A stretch of DNA of 14,042 bases from Baffinella frigidus (lineage: Eukaryota > Cryptophyceae > Cryptomonadales > Baffinellaceae), in assembly GCA_026770585.1 (NCBI GenBank), contig MU646316.1, forward strand, positions 773,641-787,682, given 5' to 3'. Under the pieces are notes generated by a model that saw only the letters and a list, made by a program, of their open reading frames with translations, had not been told where the DNA came from and did no database searches. Below are positions 13,811 through 14,042 of the stretch, in pieces (positions within the stretch are counted from its first letter, which is position 1; each line of letters begins with the position of its first letter). The position numbers were made by a program, and so were the translations under genes.

Positions 13811-13942
13811 CGGAAGATAACTGAATCACTTCCTTTTCAATAGGAGGTTGAATAGGAGAAATTAGTTAAGGCATAGTAAATTTAATTAGGCCTCCTAACT
13901 AAATGAAAACGCCCCTTAGCGAACTGATTCCGTTATCTTTCG
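13811..13942. repeat. Diverged hairpin element
   Basis: The outer arms cggaagataactgaatca and tgattccgttatctttcg pair with two mismatches. The inner part has aggaggtt against cctcctaac in a looser stem. It resembles the other hairpins in size (132 bp), but its arms are more decayed. Confidence 0.65.
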
Positions 13943-14042
13943 AGGTGCGAGTGGAGTGATAGTGATTGGATGGATCGCGCAGGACCTGCTCTCAATGCAA
14001 GACCTCAAGCTCGCGGCAAGAGCAGGCACCCTCCCCACCCTA
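13943..14042 (+). CDS. Exon-like sequence at window edge
   Basis: One plus frame stays open to the edge and reads GWIAQDLLSMQDLKLAARAG, with mostly G/C third positions and an amphipathic look. gatcgcgcag at 13973-13982 could be an AG acceptor, with the exon from 13983. Too short to identify, and cut by the window end. Confidence 0.25.

Overview
The window looks like nuclear DNA of a eukaryote, most likely a microalga or related protist. The signs are long degenerate arrays of the TTTAGGG telomere heptamer (the type known from plants, green algae, dinoflagellates, chromerids and others), GC-rich exon-like islands separated by repeat DNA, signal-peptide proteins, and no bacterial operon structure. 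I cannot fix the lineage. A cryptophyte, dinoflagellate or other secondary-plastid alga would fit, but that is inference. Most long open frames here are chance translations of repeats. Only two or three stretches look like genes.

Layout: 1-355 is a GA microsatellite region. 408-1177 holds two G-strand telomere-like arrays alternating with two minus-strand exon-like islands; the second island reads as a PAN/Apple-type cysteine module. 1174-1461 has a 46-bp direct duplication. 1620-3330 is a cluster of long inverted-repeat (hairpin) elements. 3497-3668 is a third G-strand array that runs straight into the 3' end of a minus-strand gene (to 4284) for a probable secreted cysteine-rich protein. 4360-6256 is a mosaic of dispersed duplicated blocks plus reverse-oriented copies of a short repeat family. 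6362-8562 is dominated by two long C-strand (CCCTAAA) arrays. 9162-10415 is a cluster of a SINE-like family ending in GGTCCTTTA 9-mers. 11010-11680 is a plus-strand gene for a putative secreted protein carrying LRLRGG and a Cys-Gly-rich segment. 11682-12887 is a second cluster of hairpin elements, including a perfect 32-bp palindrome. 12638-13682 carries a 36-bp tandem repeat and its scattered copies. 13130-13500 has three in-frame copies of a DELCSHEQVSL motif around a second GA tract. The window ends in another old hairpin and an exon-like edge.

How it fits together: the minus-strand islands at 4284-3668, 1177-1050 and 772-629 could be exons of one secreted cysteine-rich gene whose introns are filled with telomere-like repeats and hairpin elements. 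Two of the islands carry the same CLxxPxC spacing, and both end, just after that module, at the edge of a telomere-like array. The other recurring theme is palindromy: about 15 hairpins from 15 to about 170 bp. Three of them look like very short hairpin insertions flanked by 4-5 bp duplications.
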